A stretch of 55,760 nucleotides of DNA from an uncultured Clostridiaceae bacterium (GCA_947177415.1 CAMWUK010000011.1:1-55760); one strand, 5' to 3'. Shown: positions 26,438 to 35,601, counted from the first letter of the stretch. Notes: generated by a model from the sequence alone, not told the origin. Translations and numbers: made by a program.

Positions 26438-29400
26438 ATGAGTAATTTTACCTTCCTTGAAACTCGATGGAGTGATTTGGCAAGACTGGGGGATTTGTCA
26501 GAGAAATATGTTTATTCAGACCCGAATACATCTGTTATGAAGCAGGGGATGTTAGCTGAAGTAATGGTAAAATACATGCTTGCTTATGATGGTATCAAAG
26601 AGCCTGAATATGACAATACCCATGCAAATCGTATTTGTCTGTTAAAGAAGAATGACTTATTGCCACATGAGATAGATAATACATTATATATTTTGCGAAA
26701 GGATCGTAATAATGCAGTCCATAATGGAGCGGATGAGGGTGAAAAAGCATTAAGTAATCTGCCGTTGTTGTATGAACTCTGTGTATGGTATATGCAGACA
26801 TATGGGGACTACAATTACAATCCTGAGGGGTATGTTCAACCGATAGATATTACAATAAGTCTGGACGAACTAGAGAAAGAAAATCGGGAATTGGAAGAAC
26901 GAAATCAAACATTGCTTGTTGAATTACAGCGGATTCAGAAGTCTGGTAAATCTGACAATGTACGAAGAGCAATTGCCTATAAAAAAGCGATTGATGTAAA
27001 ACTTTCAGAGGCACAGACAAGAGAATTGATTGATGAGCAACTTCGCAAGGTTGGTTGGGATGCGGATACGGAGAAAATCCGTTATTCCAAAGGAGTCCGC
27101 CCTGCCAAGGGCAAGAATCTTGCGATTGCGGAATGGCCCACAGATTCCAAGACGGGCAATGGGGGCTATGCAGATTATGCACTTTTCATTGGTGAAAAGA
27201 TGGTAGCAATTATTGAGGCTAAGAAAAAACATACAAATGTTTCTTCGGTATTGGATGGTCAGTGTAAAGAATATGCAAGGATGATTAAAGCAGAGCATGA
27301 AAAATATGTACTGAAAAAATATGGAGAGTATAAGGTTCCTTTCCTTTTTGCGACTAATGGCAGAGATTACATAAAACAGTATGAGGAGATGTCAGGAATT
27401 TGGTTTTTAGATACCAGACAACAGTTTAATGCATCAAAAGCCTTAGCAGGATGGCCAAGTCCTCAGGGAATAGAGCAGGATTTAGAAAGAGATATTGCAG
27501 AGGCAGATAAGAAGCTTGCGGATACAGGGTACGAGTTGTTACAGGACTCGAATGGTTTAGGCTTACGATATTATCAGATTGAAGCTATTAAGGCTACCGA
27601 AAAAGCGATTGCAGAACATCAAAATGCAGTGTTGCTTGCTATGGCAACAGGAACCGGAAAGACAAGGACGGTTCTTGGTATGATTTATCGGTTTTTGTCT
27701 GCAAAGCGATTCAAAAGAATTCTATATCTGGTTGACAGAACAGCACTTGGAGACCAGACAATGGATACGTTTAAAGAGGTGAAACTGGAAGATTTAAAAA
27801 CGCTGAATCAATTATACGATATCAAAGATCTTGGAGAAAAGGAATTTGAAAAGGATACTCGTGTCCATATTGCTACGGTTCAGAGTCTGGTGAAACGCAT
27901 CCTTTACAATGAAGCAGGCAAATGCATAGGAGTGTCGGATTACGACTGCATCATCGTAGATGAGGCACATAGAGGGTATATTCTGGATAAGGAAATGGGT
28001 GAAGACGAGGTGCTTTATCGTAATCAGGATGATTTCCGCAGCAAGTATCGGGCAGTTATTGATTATTTTGATGCGGTTAAGATTGCCCTTACTGCTACCC
28101 CTGCCCTTCACACAACACAAATATTTGGGAAACCGGTATATTCTTATGATTACCGGACAGCCGTAGTAGATGGATATTTGGTAGATCATGATGCACCGCA
28201 TATTATCAAGACAAAACTTAGCGAGGAAGGCATTATATTTGAGGCTGGAAGTACAGCTCCGGTTTATGATCCTGTGACAAATACGGTTACGAACAGTGAT
28301 GAGTTGGAAGATGATTTGAAGTTTGAAGTAGAAGATTTTAACAAGAAGGTTGTTACGGAAGGATTTAATAAAACGGTTTTGGAGGAGATTGCCAAGGATA
28401 TTGATCCGAATGAAAAGGGGAAAACTCTTATTTTTGCAGTTGATGATGCTCATGCAGATATGATTACAAGAATTCTGAAGGGTTATTATTCAAAGCAGGG
28501 AGTCAGCGAAGAAGCCATTATGAAGATTACTGGTTCTATTGAAAATGGTAATCCTGTAAAAATCAAGGAAGCAATCCGGCGATTTAAGAATGAGACATTT
28601 CCCAATATTGTTGTAACCGTTGATTTATTGACCACAGGTATTGATGTGGAAGAAATTGTAAATTTGGTGTTTCTTAGAAGAATCCGTTCTCGAATTCTTT
28701 TTGAACAGATGCTTGGACGTGCTACCAGACTATGTCTGGAGATTGGAAAAACACATTTTGAGATTTACGATGCGGTAGGGGTATATCAGGCTTTAGATCC
28801 AGTATCCACCATGAAACCTGTTGTAGTAAATCAGACAGCAACCTTTGATGATTTAATAGATGGAATAGACAATCTCGAAAGTGATAGAGCCAGAAGAAAT
28901 CAGGTAGATATCATTATTGCTAAAATTTTGAGAAACAAAAATAAAATGACAGAGGAATGCAGGGAGCAATTCAAATCCTTGTCTGGTGGAGAATCACCGG
29001 AAAGTTTTGCAGATGCACTTCGCAACATGCCAATTGATCAGGCAGTAGAAAAAGTGAAAAAGGGTCGTGATGCATTCGCTTATGTGCGGGGGATTCATCA
29101 GGGAAGATCGAAGTTTATCAGTGATGCACAGGATGAGATAACCAGCCATGAAAGGGGGTATGGTGATGCCACAAGACCCGAAGATTATCTGAGGGAGTTT
29201 CATGCTTTTATTGATAGCAATATCAATGAAATTGCAGCACTTAATATCGTGGCTACCAGACCCAAAGAATTGACCAGACAGTCACTAAGAGAATTGAAAT
29301 TGATTCTTGATCGGAATAATTTTAGTGAGACAATGCTTCAGACAGCGTGGAAACAGATGACGAATGAAGAGATTGCCGCAGATATTATCAGCTTTATTCG

Positions 29401-29677
29401 CCAGAGAAGTATTGGTGATGTCTTAGTCAGCAAAGAGGAAAGGATTCATTCTGCTATTGTAAAGACAAAAGCAGCACACCCAGAGTTAAGCAAGGTGCAG
29501 CTTAATTGGCTGGAGCGGATAGAAGCATATATGCTAAAGGAAGTTGTGCTGAATAAGGAATCCTTTGAGGCACCACAATTTAAAATTAAAGGCGGATATG
29601 CAGCGATTGATAAAGCATTTGGGAATAAACTGGATGCAATTATTGATGAAATCAACAGTTATATGTATACCGCATAA
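26438..29677 (+). CDS. hsdR: Type I restriction endonuclease subunit R
   Basis: 1079 residues, the motor and nuclease subunit of a type I restriction enzyme. An N-terminal DUF4145-like helical domain (LETRWSDLARLGDLSEKY) is followed by a coiled coil. The nuclease PD-(D/E)xK core is near 245-262 (ADYALF ... IIEAKKKH). The SF2 helicase carries Walker A MATGTGKTRT (about 402) and DEAH in IVDEAHRG (about 507), plus LTATPAL, and motif VI region ending EQMLGRATRL. Length is normal and the frame is intact. First gene of hsdR-hsdM-hsdS; RBS AAAGGGGGCAGG. Confidence 0.96.
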   Translation: MSNFTFLETRWSDLARLGDLSEKYVYSDPNTSVMKQGMLAEVMVKYMLAYDGIKEPEYDNTHANRICLLKKNDLLPHEIDNTLYILRKDRNNAVHNGADEGEKALSNLPLLYELCVWYMQTYGDYNYNPEGYVQPIDITISLDELEKENRELEERNQTLLVELQRIQKSGKSDNVRRAIAYKKAIDVKLSEAQTRELIDEQLRKVGWDADTEKIRYSKGVRPAKGKNLAIAEWPTDSKTGNGGYADYALFIGEKMVAIIEAKKKHTNVSSVLDGQCKEYARMIKAEHEKYVLKKYGEYKVPFLFATNGRDYIKQYEEMSGIWFLDTRQQFNASKALAGWPSPQGIEQDLERDIAEADKKLADTGYELLQDSNGLGLRYYQIEAIKATEKAIAEHQNAVLLAMATGTGKTRTVLGMIYRFLSAKRFKRILYLVDRTALGDQTMDTFKEVKLEDLKTLNQLYDIKDLGEKEFEKDTRVHIATVQSLVKRILYNEAGKCIGVSDYDCIIVDEAHRGYILDKEMGEDEVLYRNQDDFRSKYRAVIDYFDAVKIALTATPALHTTQIFGKPVYSYDYRTAVVDGYLVDHDAPHIIKTKLSEEGIIFEAGSTAPVYDPVTNTVTNSDELEDDLKFEVEDFNKKVVTEGFNKTVLEEIAKDIDPNEKGKTLIFAVDDAHADMITRILKGYYSKQGVSEEAIMKITGSIENGNPVKIKEAIRRFKNETFPNIVVTVDLLTTGIDVEEIVNLVFLRRIRSRILFEQMLGRATRLCLEIGKTHFEIYDAVGVYQALDPVSTMKPVVVNQTATFDDLIDGIDNLESDRARRNQVDIIIAKILRNKNKMTEECREQFKSLSGGESPESFADALRNMPIDQAVEKVKKGRDAFAYVRGIHQGRSKFISDAQDEITSHERGYGDATRPEDYLREFHAFIDSNINEIAALNIVATRPKELTRQSLRELKLILDRNNFSETMLQTAWKQMTNEEIAADIISFIRQRSIGDVLVSKEERIHSAIVKTKAAHPELSKVQLNWLERIEAYMLKEVVLNKESFEAPQFKIKGGYAAIDKAFGNKLDAIIDEINSYMYTA

Positions 29678-29692
29678 GGAAGGAATCATATT

Positions 29693-31105
29693 ATGACAAA
29701 CGCAGAAATTGTATCAAAATTGTGGAATCTTTGTAATGTACTTCGTGATGATGGAATTACTTATCACCAGTATGTAACGGAGCTGACCTATATTTTGTTT
29801 TTGAAAATGGCAAAGGAAACAGGTTCCGAAAAGAATATTCCGGAAAACTACCGATGGGATGCATTAAGAAGCAGAGAGGGCATGGAACTAAAAAGGTTTT
29901 ATGAAGAACTGCTTAGGGAACTTGGTGAAAACTGTACCGGACGTGTGCAGGAGATTTATCAGGGTGCAAGAAGTAATATTGAGGAACCAGCAAATTTAAA
30001 GAAAATTATTACAAATATTGATGAGTTAGATTGGTATTCGGCAAAAGAGGAGGGGCTTGGCAATCTGTATGAGGGACTGTTGGAGAAAAATGCAAATGAA
30101 AAGAAGTCCGGGGCAGGGCAGTATTTCACACCGAGGGTACTTATAGATGTTATGACAGAACTGATTGCACCACAACCGGGTGAGCGATGCAACGATCCGG
30201 CGTGTGGGACTTTTGGATTTATGATTGCTGCTGACCGTTATGTAAAGGAACATACCAATGACTGGATGGATTTAACAGAGGAAGAGGCAGAATTTGAACA
30301 GAAAGAAGCATTTACAGGGGCAGAACTGGTACATGAAACGCACAGATTAGCTCTTATGAATGCAATGCTTCATGACATAGAAGGAAAAATTTATTTATGT
30401 GATACATTGTCTAATCAGGGTAAGGTAATGAGTGGATTTGATGTTGTACTTACGAATCCGCCATTTGGAACAAAGAAAGGCGGAGAGCGGGCAAATCGTG
30501 ATGACTTTACCTATCAGACAAGCAATAAGCAACTTAATTTTTTACAGCACATTTACCGTTCCTTAAAAGCAGACGGAAAAGCAAGAGCAGCGGTTGTGCT
30601 GCCTGACAATGTTTTATTTGCAGATGGCGAGGGTGAGCGGATTCGTGCTGACCTTATGGATAAGTGTAATCTTCATACAATACTTCGCCTTCCAACAGGT
30701 ATTTTTTATGCACAGGGAGTTAAGACAAATGTACTGTTCTTTACAAGAGGGACAACTGACCAAAATAATACAGAGGAAGTATGGTTTTATGATCTTAGAA
30801 CAAATATGCCGTCCTTTGGAAAAACAAATCCACTAAAATATGACCATTTCAAAGACTTTATAACGGCATATATGGCGGAAAACCGCCATGTGGTAAAGGA
30901 TGAAAGATGGAATGTCTTTACCAGAGAGGAATTGGGAAATACGTTGGATAAAGGATTGATTCGGGATGATTCAGTATTAGATTATGATGATTTACCAGAT
31001 CCGATTGAAAGCGGGGAGGAATGTATTGCCCAGTTGGAGGAAGCAGTTGACTTATTAAAGAGTGTGGTAAAAGAGTTGAAGGCACTGGAAAGTACAGAGG
31101 TGTAG
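29693..31105 (+). CDS. hsdM: Type I DNA N6-adenine methyltransferase subunit M
   Basis: 470 residues. An N-terminal HsdM helical domain is followed by the catalytic domain, with SAM-binding motif I DPACGTFGF (about 168; the usual GSGGF is altered) and catalytic motif IV NPPFG (about 253). It methylates adenine at the site chosen by HsdS and forms the M2S core of the restriction complex. Begins 15 nt after hsdR, with AAGGAAGG as RBS. Only one base separates its stop from hsdS. Confidence 0.96.
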   Translation: MTNAEIVSKLWNLCNVLRDDGITYHQYVTELTYILFLKMAKETGSEKNIPENYRWDALRSREGMELKRFYEELLRELGENCTGRVQEIYQGARSNIEEPANLKKIITNIDELDWYSAKEEGLGNLYEGLLEKNANEKKSGAGQYFTPRVLIDVMTELIAPQPGERCNDPACGTFGFMIAADRYVKEHTNDWMDLTEEEAEFEQKEAFTGAELVHETHRLALMNAMLHDIEGKIYLCDTLSNQGKVMSGFDVVLTNPPFGTKKGGERANRDDFTYQTSNKQLNFLQHIYRSLKADGKARAAVVLPDNVLFADGEGERIRADLMDKCNLHTILRLPTGIFYAQGVKTNVLFFTRGTTDQNNTEEVWFYDLRTNMPSFGKTNPLKYDHFKDFITAYMAENRHVVKDERWNVFTREELGNTLDKGLIRDDSVLDYDDLPDPIESGEECIAQLEEAVDLLKSVVKELKALESTEV

Positions 31106-31106
31106 T

Positions 31107-32456
31107 ATGGCGAGAGGAAAGAAGAAACAGGAGCTGACATTGGAGGAAAAGCTGGAGCAGGCATTGGTTCCTGTGGAGGAGCAGCCGTATGAGGTGCCGG
31201 GGAATTGGTGTTGGACAAGACTTGAGCATATTGCAGATGGTTTTCAGTATGGGTATACAGAAAAGGCAACTTATGAGAGAGTTGGTCCTAAATATATACG
31301 AATAACTGACATTGGTAATGGCGAAATAAATGAGGAAGATGCACCATATTGTAAAGTATCTGATGAGGTATTGGATAAATATAAGATTAAGAAAAATGAT
31401 ATATTAATTGCACGAATGGGAAGCGTGGGTGAGAATGGATTTGCAAAAATAGATATGAATGCTGTTTTTGCTTCATATCTCATTAGAATAAAACCAAAGA
31501 TAGCACAATTTTATATAAAATATTATTTTCAGTCGAGTTATTATTGGATCCAAATTACAGATAAATCTCAAGGGACAACTAGAATGAATGTGAATGCCAA
31601 TGTATTAAGAAATATTTATTTGCCATTGCCACCATTACAAGAACAACAACGGATTGTAGAGAAAATTGAGAGTTTATTTGCTAAATTGAATGAAGTTCAG
31701 GAAGATGTATCAAATGTACTGCAGATATCTGAACAAAGAAAGTTGGCATTGATTAATCATGCTTTTATAGGAAAGTTGGCAGGAATAACAGATGTATGTA
31801 CAGTTCCATTAGTTGATATAGTTGAAGACATAAAAATAGGTCCATTTGGAAGTTTGCTTCATAAAGAAGATTATATTGAAAATGGAGTTCCTGTAATTAA
31901 TCCGAAGCACATAAATAAGCAAAAAATTATTCCAGATAAAAAAATAACAATTACAAGTAAAAAGGCAAAAGAATTGTCAGCTTATGTTTTATTGGAAAAT
32001 GATATTATTATGGGGCGAAGAGGGGAGATGGGACGGACTGCACCTGTTTCACTAAAAGAAGAAGGATATATATGTGGTACGGGCAGTCTCATAATACGTC
32101 TCAAAAAAGGATTTAGGGCAGATTTCTATTCTCATATTTTGACAAGCCAAGGTGTAGTAAAATATTTGGAGCAGAATTGTGTTGGTTCTACAATGAAGAA
32201 TTTAAATGAGAAAATTGTAAGGAGGATACCTGTTCCATATTTTACAATGGAACAACAGGATAAATTAATGTTTAGATTGGAATCATTTTTGGAAGATGAA
32301 AAACAGATTTTAGAGAAGGCTGAAGGCATGATAGGCACAATTGACTTGATGAAAAAATCAATCCTTGCCAAAGCATTTCGAGGAGAACTTGGCACAAATA
32401 ATCCAGAGGAGCAACCAGCAATTGAAGTGCTTAAGACTATATTTATGGAATTGTAG
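31107..32456 (+). CDS. hsdS: Type I restriction specificity subunit S
   Basis: 449 residues with the two-half layout of HsdS: a first target-recognition domain (about 30-165), a central conserved helix (PPLQEQQRIVEKIESLF), a second recognition domain (about 225-385) and a C-terminal helix (MEQQDKLMFRLESFL, then KSILAKAFRGELG). It sets the bipartite DNA target. Coupled to hsdM. No second hsdS, recombinase or inverted repeats for shuffling were seen, so the specificity appears fixed. Confidence 0.95.
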   Translation: MARGKKKQELTLEEKLEQALVPVEEQPYEVPGNWCWTRLEHIADGFQYGYTEKATYERVGPKYIRITDIGNGEINEEDAPYCKVSDEVLDKYKIKKNDILIARMGSVGENGFAKIDMNAVFASYLIRIKPKIAQFYIKYYFQSSYYWIQITDKSQGTTRMNVNANVLRNIYLPLPPLQEQQRIVEKIESLFAKLNEVQEDVSNVLQISEQRKLALINHAFIGKLAGITDVCTVPLVDIVEDIKIGPFGSLLHKEDYIENGVPVINPKHINKQKIIPDKKITITSKKAKELSAYVLLENDIIMGRRGEMGRTAPVSLKEEGYICGTGSLIIRLKKGFRADFYSHILTSQGVVKYLEQNCVGSTMKNLNEKIVRRIPVPYFTMEQQDKLMFRLESFLEDEKQILEKAEGMIGTIDLMKKSILAKAFRGELGTNNPEEQPAIEVLKTIFMEL

Positions 32457-32508
32457 AAAATGATTAAGGTGCAAAAAGTTTATTGGAAAAAGATTAGAGA
32501 GGTATGGT

Positions 32509-33426
32509 ATGGATAATAATGTGGATTTTCGGCTTGAAAGAATAAAAAAATGGTGTAATAATATAAAGACTAAAATACAAGTTGATTTAAATGGATTGAA
32601 CAATTTATCTCAATTAAATATTGGGACGGACTTAACAAAATCTTTCAAATGTATATCAACGCCATTTCAAAAATTTAATGAATTATATGAGAAAGCAGAA
32701 GCTGAGCCAAATAGTGTTATAAATCATTTGAAATATGAGAAAACTTTAGAAGGATTTTATTGGGCTTGGCCTTATTGTATTACTGGGGAAAAAATTAAAA
32801 ATATTCTTGAAAAATGTCAAGCAGAAAACGATTTTGATAAGGAAATGCAAAAGTATTTCTCTAGGCAAAGAATGCAAAATATCTTTAAAGATACATACAA
32901 TGGGTTACCTAGACATCATAGAATGCTTTTTAAACAAGTAGAACATTCCTATTGGAGGCGAGATTATGCTATTGCCAATAATGCATTAATGTCTATTATT
33001 GATAATCTATTAAAGAAGTATATGTTTCATTCTGGAAATATAAGAAGAAAAGGTATTATGGAACCTATGACAAATTACTATGGAAGATTTACACCAAAAG
33101 AAGTACCATTTTATCTGCGAATGGAGATGTTATCACATTGCATAAATTTTATATTTCAAAGATATGATTTTTCAAATACTATACATATTGAAACAAACAA
33201 GAAAGCAAACCGACATATTGCTGTACATGGGCTTAAATATTCTAATAAACGAATTGATACAATACTGCTTATAAATACGATTTATGAAATTTTGTATCAT
33301 CAAAAATACATGAAACCTTTTGAAGGCACTATTAAAATATATGGAACACCTCAAAAAGCTGAGTTTGCAGTGGAAAAGACTGATTTATTTGAAAAGAGAA
33401 TAAAGAGTAGTGGAATTATAAATTAG
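32509..33426 (+). CDS. Unknown protein with HEPN-like motif, restriction-island cargo
   Basis: 305 residues, cytoplasmic, unrecognised family. Mostly helical and basic. Near 234-241 the motif NRHIAVHG occurs in a helix-rich C-terminal region (continuing GLKYSNKRIDTILLINTIYEIL); this resembles the N-R-x4-H-G segment of HEPN-like ribonuclease or abortive-infection folds, but the Rx4-6H assignment is by eye. It lies 52 nt after hsdS, inside the block bounded by the direct repeats, so it may belong to the restriction operon or be an independent defence gene. Confidence 0.6.
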   Translation: MDNNVDFRLERIKKWCNNIKTKIQVDLNGLNNLSQLNIGTDLTKSFKCISTPFQKFNELYEKAEAEPNSVINHLKYEKTLEGFYWAWPYCITGEKIKNILEKCQAENDFDKEMQKYFSRQRMQNIFKDTYNGLPRHHRMLFKQVEHSYWRRDYAIANNALMSIIDNLLKKYMFHSGNIRRKGIMEPMTNYYGRFTPKEVPFYLRMEMLSHCINFIFQRYDFSNTIHIETNKKANRHIAVHGLKYSNKRIDTILLINTIYEILYHQKYMKPFEGTIKIYGTPQKAEFAVEKTDLFEKRIKSSGIIN

Positions 33427-33571
33427 TAGGGAGGTTTTTAATTTGTATATGACTAATAACAAAAAGCTCAATCATGTCCAGTATGTGAATCGAAACCGTT
33501 TTACATGATAAAATACAATAGGAAGATATAAGTTTTTTAAATTTTATGATTGAACAGGAGGACATATTATA

Positions 33572-34438
33572 ATGAGAATCAATAATATTCAAGACTATAT
33601 AAATGCTATAGAAAAGTTAAAACATAAGTATTCATATAACACAGGAGGTTTTAACAATATTGTTATTGAACCTAAATTCTTATTTCGAGGTCATGGAAAT
33701 CATAAAAAGTATAAATTAGAGCCGAAAATTTTAAGGACGAAAAAAGCTCAATATGGCTTTACCACACAATTTTCACAATTAGAATATAATATTTTAGCGG
33801 ATTTTATTTCAGAAGCCAAGGCTTTTGAAAAGAATATTTTGGTTAATGACATACAAGCATGGTTAGAAGTAGCACAACATTATAAGGTTCCAACCAGACT
33901 TTTGGATTTTACAGAAAATCCGTTAGTGGCACTGTACTTTGCGTGCCGAAGTGAAACAGAGGAGGTCGCATCTGTTTGGATAGTAAATGAAGATTTATAT
34001 GCAGAAAAGATTTGGAATGCTCCCTTTTTAAAAATGACAATAGATTCACAAATGATTGTTAGCAGCATAATTGAACGTGAAATTCTATTATTGGGAAAGC
34101 AGAAGAGAAATAATTTGATAGATTATGAATATCCTTGGATATATAAACCACAATATAGGGATGAGCGAATGAAACTTCAATCAAGTATGTTTATGATTTG
34201 GGGGTCAAAGAGATGTGCTTTAACGGAAATGATTTCAGAACATGATTATATGAATTTTGATGATAAAGAAGTGATAAAATCAGATTCGTCAGGTTTTTTA
34301 TGTGCATTAGAGATTAATCCAGAGGCAAAATCTGATATATTAAAGCAATTAGATATGTTAGGAATAAACGAAAAATTTATTTATCCTGGTCTCGAAGGTA
34401 TTGGGAAAACAATTGCAAAGAAATATTCAGCAGATTGA
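33572..34438 (+). CDS. FRG domain-containing protein
   Basis: 288 residues. FLFRGHGNHKK near 38 and AQHYKVPTRLLDFTENPLVA near 100 are the signature blocks of the FRG domain (named for the F-R-G motif), found in many defence- and toxin-associated proteins of unknown enzymatic activity. The remainder is alpha/beta with no membrane segment. RBS AACAGGAGGAC is strong. Same strand and island as the restriction genes; a long hairpin terminator follows. Confidence 0.88.
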   Translation: MRINNIQDYINAIEKLKHKYSYNTGGFNNIVIEPKFLFRGHGNHKKYKLEPKILRTKKAQYGFTTQFSQLEYNILADFISEAKAFEKNILVNDIQAWLEVAQHYKVPTRLLDFTENPLVALYFACRSETEEVASVWIVNEDLYAEKIWNAPFLKMTIDSQMIVSSIIEREILLLGKQKRNNLIDYEYPWIYKPQYRDERMKLQSSMFMIWGSKRCALTEMISEHDYMNFDDKEVIKSDSSGFLCALEINPEAKSDILKQLDMLGINEKFIYPGLEGIGKTIAKKYSAD

Positions 34439-34477
34439 GAAAGTCACTAAAAATCTTTTTCAATAAAAAATTGGGAG

Positions 34478-34524
34478 TTTCATAAACTGGGAAATCACAA
34501 TTTGTGGTTTCCTAGTTTATGAAA
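34478..34524 (+). terminator. Long hairpin terminator after the FRG gene
   Basis: TTTCATAAACTGGGAAATCA and its inverse (arms 34478-34500 and 34502-34524) pair over 23 positions with two G-U or mismatch positions. It separates the FRG gene from the degraded minus-strand gene. Confidence 0.7.
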
Positions 34525-34532
34525 AAGGGATA

Positions 34533-34862
34533 TTATACATATTCCTCTATTGGTGCATGAAATATCTTCATCACACGCTCAACAAGTAAAGGATTTTCAA
34601 TAATCTCTATCCCTTTTTTTCATATCCTGCCAACACTCCCGGAAACTCATATATGCCTTTTGTATGGAAATGGAGGCATTCATGATATAGTCAAGATTGA
34701 AGGTAAATACGGTACTTCGTTTGTCTACTACTTTGCTAATAGCTATATGAAACATTACATTTTCTGTATCAAGATTCAAAAGATTTTTGAAAAATTCTGA
34801 AATGGTTGTAATGCTTTTGCGGTTCTGAGAAATTAGAGAGGCAGCATTTTTATGAAAAAATT
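34533..34862 (-). pseudogene. C-terminal remnant of an unknown gene, frameshifted
   Basis: On the minus strand a coding-like sequence runs from about 34862 (FHKNAASLISQNRKSITT) through LLNLDTENVMFHIAISKV to WQDMKK, where a run of seven A (34614-34620) shifts the frame. In the next frame it continues IEIIENPLLVERVMKIF and ends naturally at 34533 (EEYV stop). No start codon or ribosome binding site lies upstream, because the antitoxin promoter begins there. The family was not recognised. It looks like the 3' end of a gene cut by insertion of the toxin-antitoxin locus. Confidence 0.6.
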
Positions 34863-34864
34863 TG

Positions 34865-34893
34865 TTGATTTTTTGGCGAGAACTGCATATAAT
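34865..34893 (+). promoter_or_regulatory. Promoter of the type III antitoxin RNA
   Basis: TTGATT (34865-34870), 17-bp spacer, TATAAT (34888-34893). Transcription would begin near 34900, just before the 36-nt repeats. A partial repeat (AATATAAGTGAGCGAAG) overlaps this promoter. Confidence 0.82.
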
Positions 34894-34915
34894 ATAAGTG
34901 AGCGAAGAAATTTGC

Positions 34916-35023
34916 TTGGTTTAAGTGCGTTGCTACTTTGAGTGCAAATCTTTAATTTAAGTGCTTCACTACTTTGAATGTGAGCCTTTAATTTAAGTGC
35001 TTCGCAGCTTAAAATGCGAATCG
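34916..35023 (+). repeat. Three 36-nt tandem repeats of the antitoxin
   Basis: Units begin TTGGTTTAAGTGC, TTAATTTAAGTGC and TTAATTTAAGTGC and are exactly 36 nt each. They differ from each other more than typical ToxI repeats do, but changes in paired positions are compensated. Confidence 0.9.
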
Positions 35024-35031
35024 TTAATTTT

Positions 35032-35060
35032 AGGGAGATAGCAACTATCTCCCTGTTTTG
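35032..35060 (+). terminator. Attenuating terminator between antitoxin and toxin
   Basis: AGGGAGATAG (35032-35041) pairs with CTATCTCCCT (35045-35054) across a three-base loop, followed by GTTTTG. In ToxIN-type loci such a terminator keeps antitoxin RNA in excess of toxin mRNA. Confidence 0.9.
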
Positions 35061-35079
35061 CTATGTTATGGAGGCTAAA

Positions 35080-35601
35080 ATGGATTTTTACCACATAAAT
35101 GAGGAATACAATAAATTTCTCCAAGAATATGAGAAAGAGAAAAGGGGAGTTACGAAAGTTCCTAATATTAAATACACAGATTGTAATAAGTTTGCATTCG
35201 GTGCGGTTATGCAGGTGAATGGAATGAGTTATTATGTATCCGTATCATCCTTTGATAAAAAACAGGAAGCGAATATACTCATTCGTGTGCCAGGAGATCA
35301 AAAGGAAGTTAAAGGCTCATTAAGGTTTAATTATATGGTTCCGGTGCCTGAGGAGTGTATTGAAAAACTGGTAATTAAAGAAATTGAGGATGAAAAGTAT
35401 CGGTCACTTCTTAATAAGGAGTATCAATTTTGTATGGACAACGCACAACGTATTCAAAAGAAAGCAGAGAAAATATATGATATGGTTACAACCAATCGTA
35501 AACAGATTTTAACAGATAATAGTTGTTCGTTCCGTATTTTAGAGGCTGGCTATCGGGAATACATAGAGAAGTATCTGAGAGATGATTCGGAGCAGGCATG
35601 A
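35080..35601 (+). CDS. ToxN/AbiQ family type III toxin (endoribonuclease)
   Basis: 173 residues, the size of ToxN (about 171). MDFYHINEEYNKFLQEYE, KFAFGAVMQVNGMSYYVSVS, SFDKKQEANILIR, SLRFNYMVPVPEECI and YRSLLNKEYQFC are family blocks. Ser56/Ser57 with Lys60/Lys61 occupy the position of the ToxN/AbiQ active-site Ser/Thr and Lys. The enzyme cuts mRNA and its own antitoxin precursor at A-rich sites, giving phage abortive infection or plasmid stabilisation. ATG 35080 has GGAGG 6 nt upstream and follows the antitoxin terminator; the open frame starting at 35014 includes the antitoxin and is not translated. Confidence 0.92.
   Translation: MDFYHINEEYNKFLQEYEKEKRGVTKVPNIKYTDCNKFAFGAVMQVNGMSYYVSVSSFDKKQEANILIRVPGDQKEVKGSLRFNYMVPVPEECIEKLVIKEIEDEKYRSLLNKEYQFCMDNAQRIQKKAEKIYDMVTTNRKQILTDNSCSFRILEAGYREYIEKYLRDDSEQA

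Larger units (their letters stand above)
34900..35060 (+). ncRNA. ToxI-like type III antitoxin RNA
   Basis: Three contiguous 36-nt repeats (34916-34951, 34952-34987, 34988-35023) precede an intrinsic terminator. Each can fold as an H-type pseudoknot: stem 1 pairs AAGT with ACTT (AAG with CTT in repeat 3), and stem 2 pairs a loop segment with the 3' part. Stem 2 co-varies between repeats: TTGC/GCAA, TTCAC/GTGAG and TTCGC/GCGAA. Length, tandem layout and position before a ToxN-family gene match ToxI-type antitoxins, which are cut by the toxin into single repeats that then inhibit it. A promoter stands directly upstream. Confidence 0.88.

Noticed and set aside
31107-32456. Phase-variable hsdS
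   Set aside because: No second specificity gene, inverted repeats, simple-sequence tract or recombinase was found nearby.
33458-33530. Short frame with AQSCPVCESKPF between the HEPN-like and FRG genes
   Set aside because: Only about 22 codons between stops, no start codon or ribosome binding site; at most a zinc-knuckle remnant.
34916-35023. Possible CRISPR array (36-nt repeats)
   Set aside because: The units are directly adjacent without spacers, diverge in sequence, and stand between a promoter and a ToxN-like gene; no cas gene is nearby.
35014-35079. Longer N-terminus for the ToxN-like protein
   Set aside because: The extension would translate the antitoxin's last repeat and the terminator; ATG 35080 has its own GGAGG and matches the family start.
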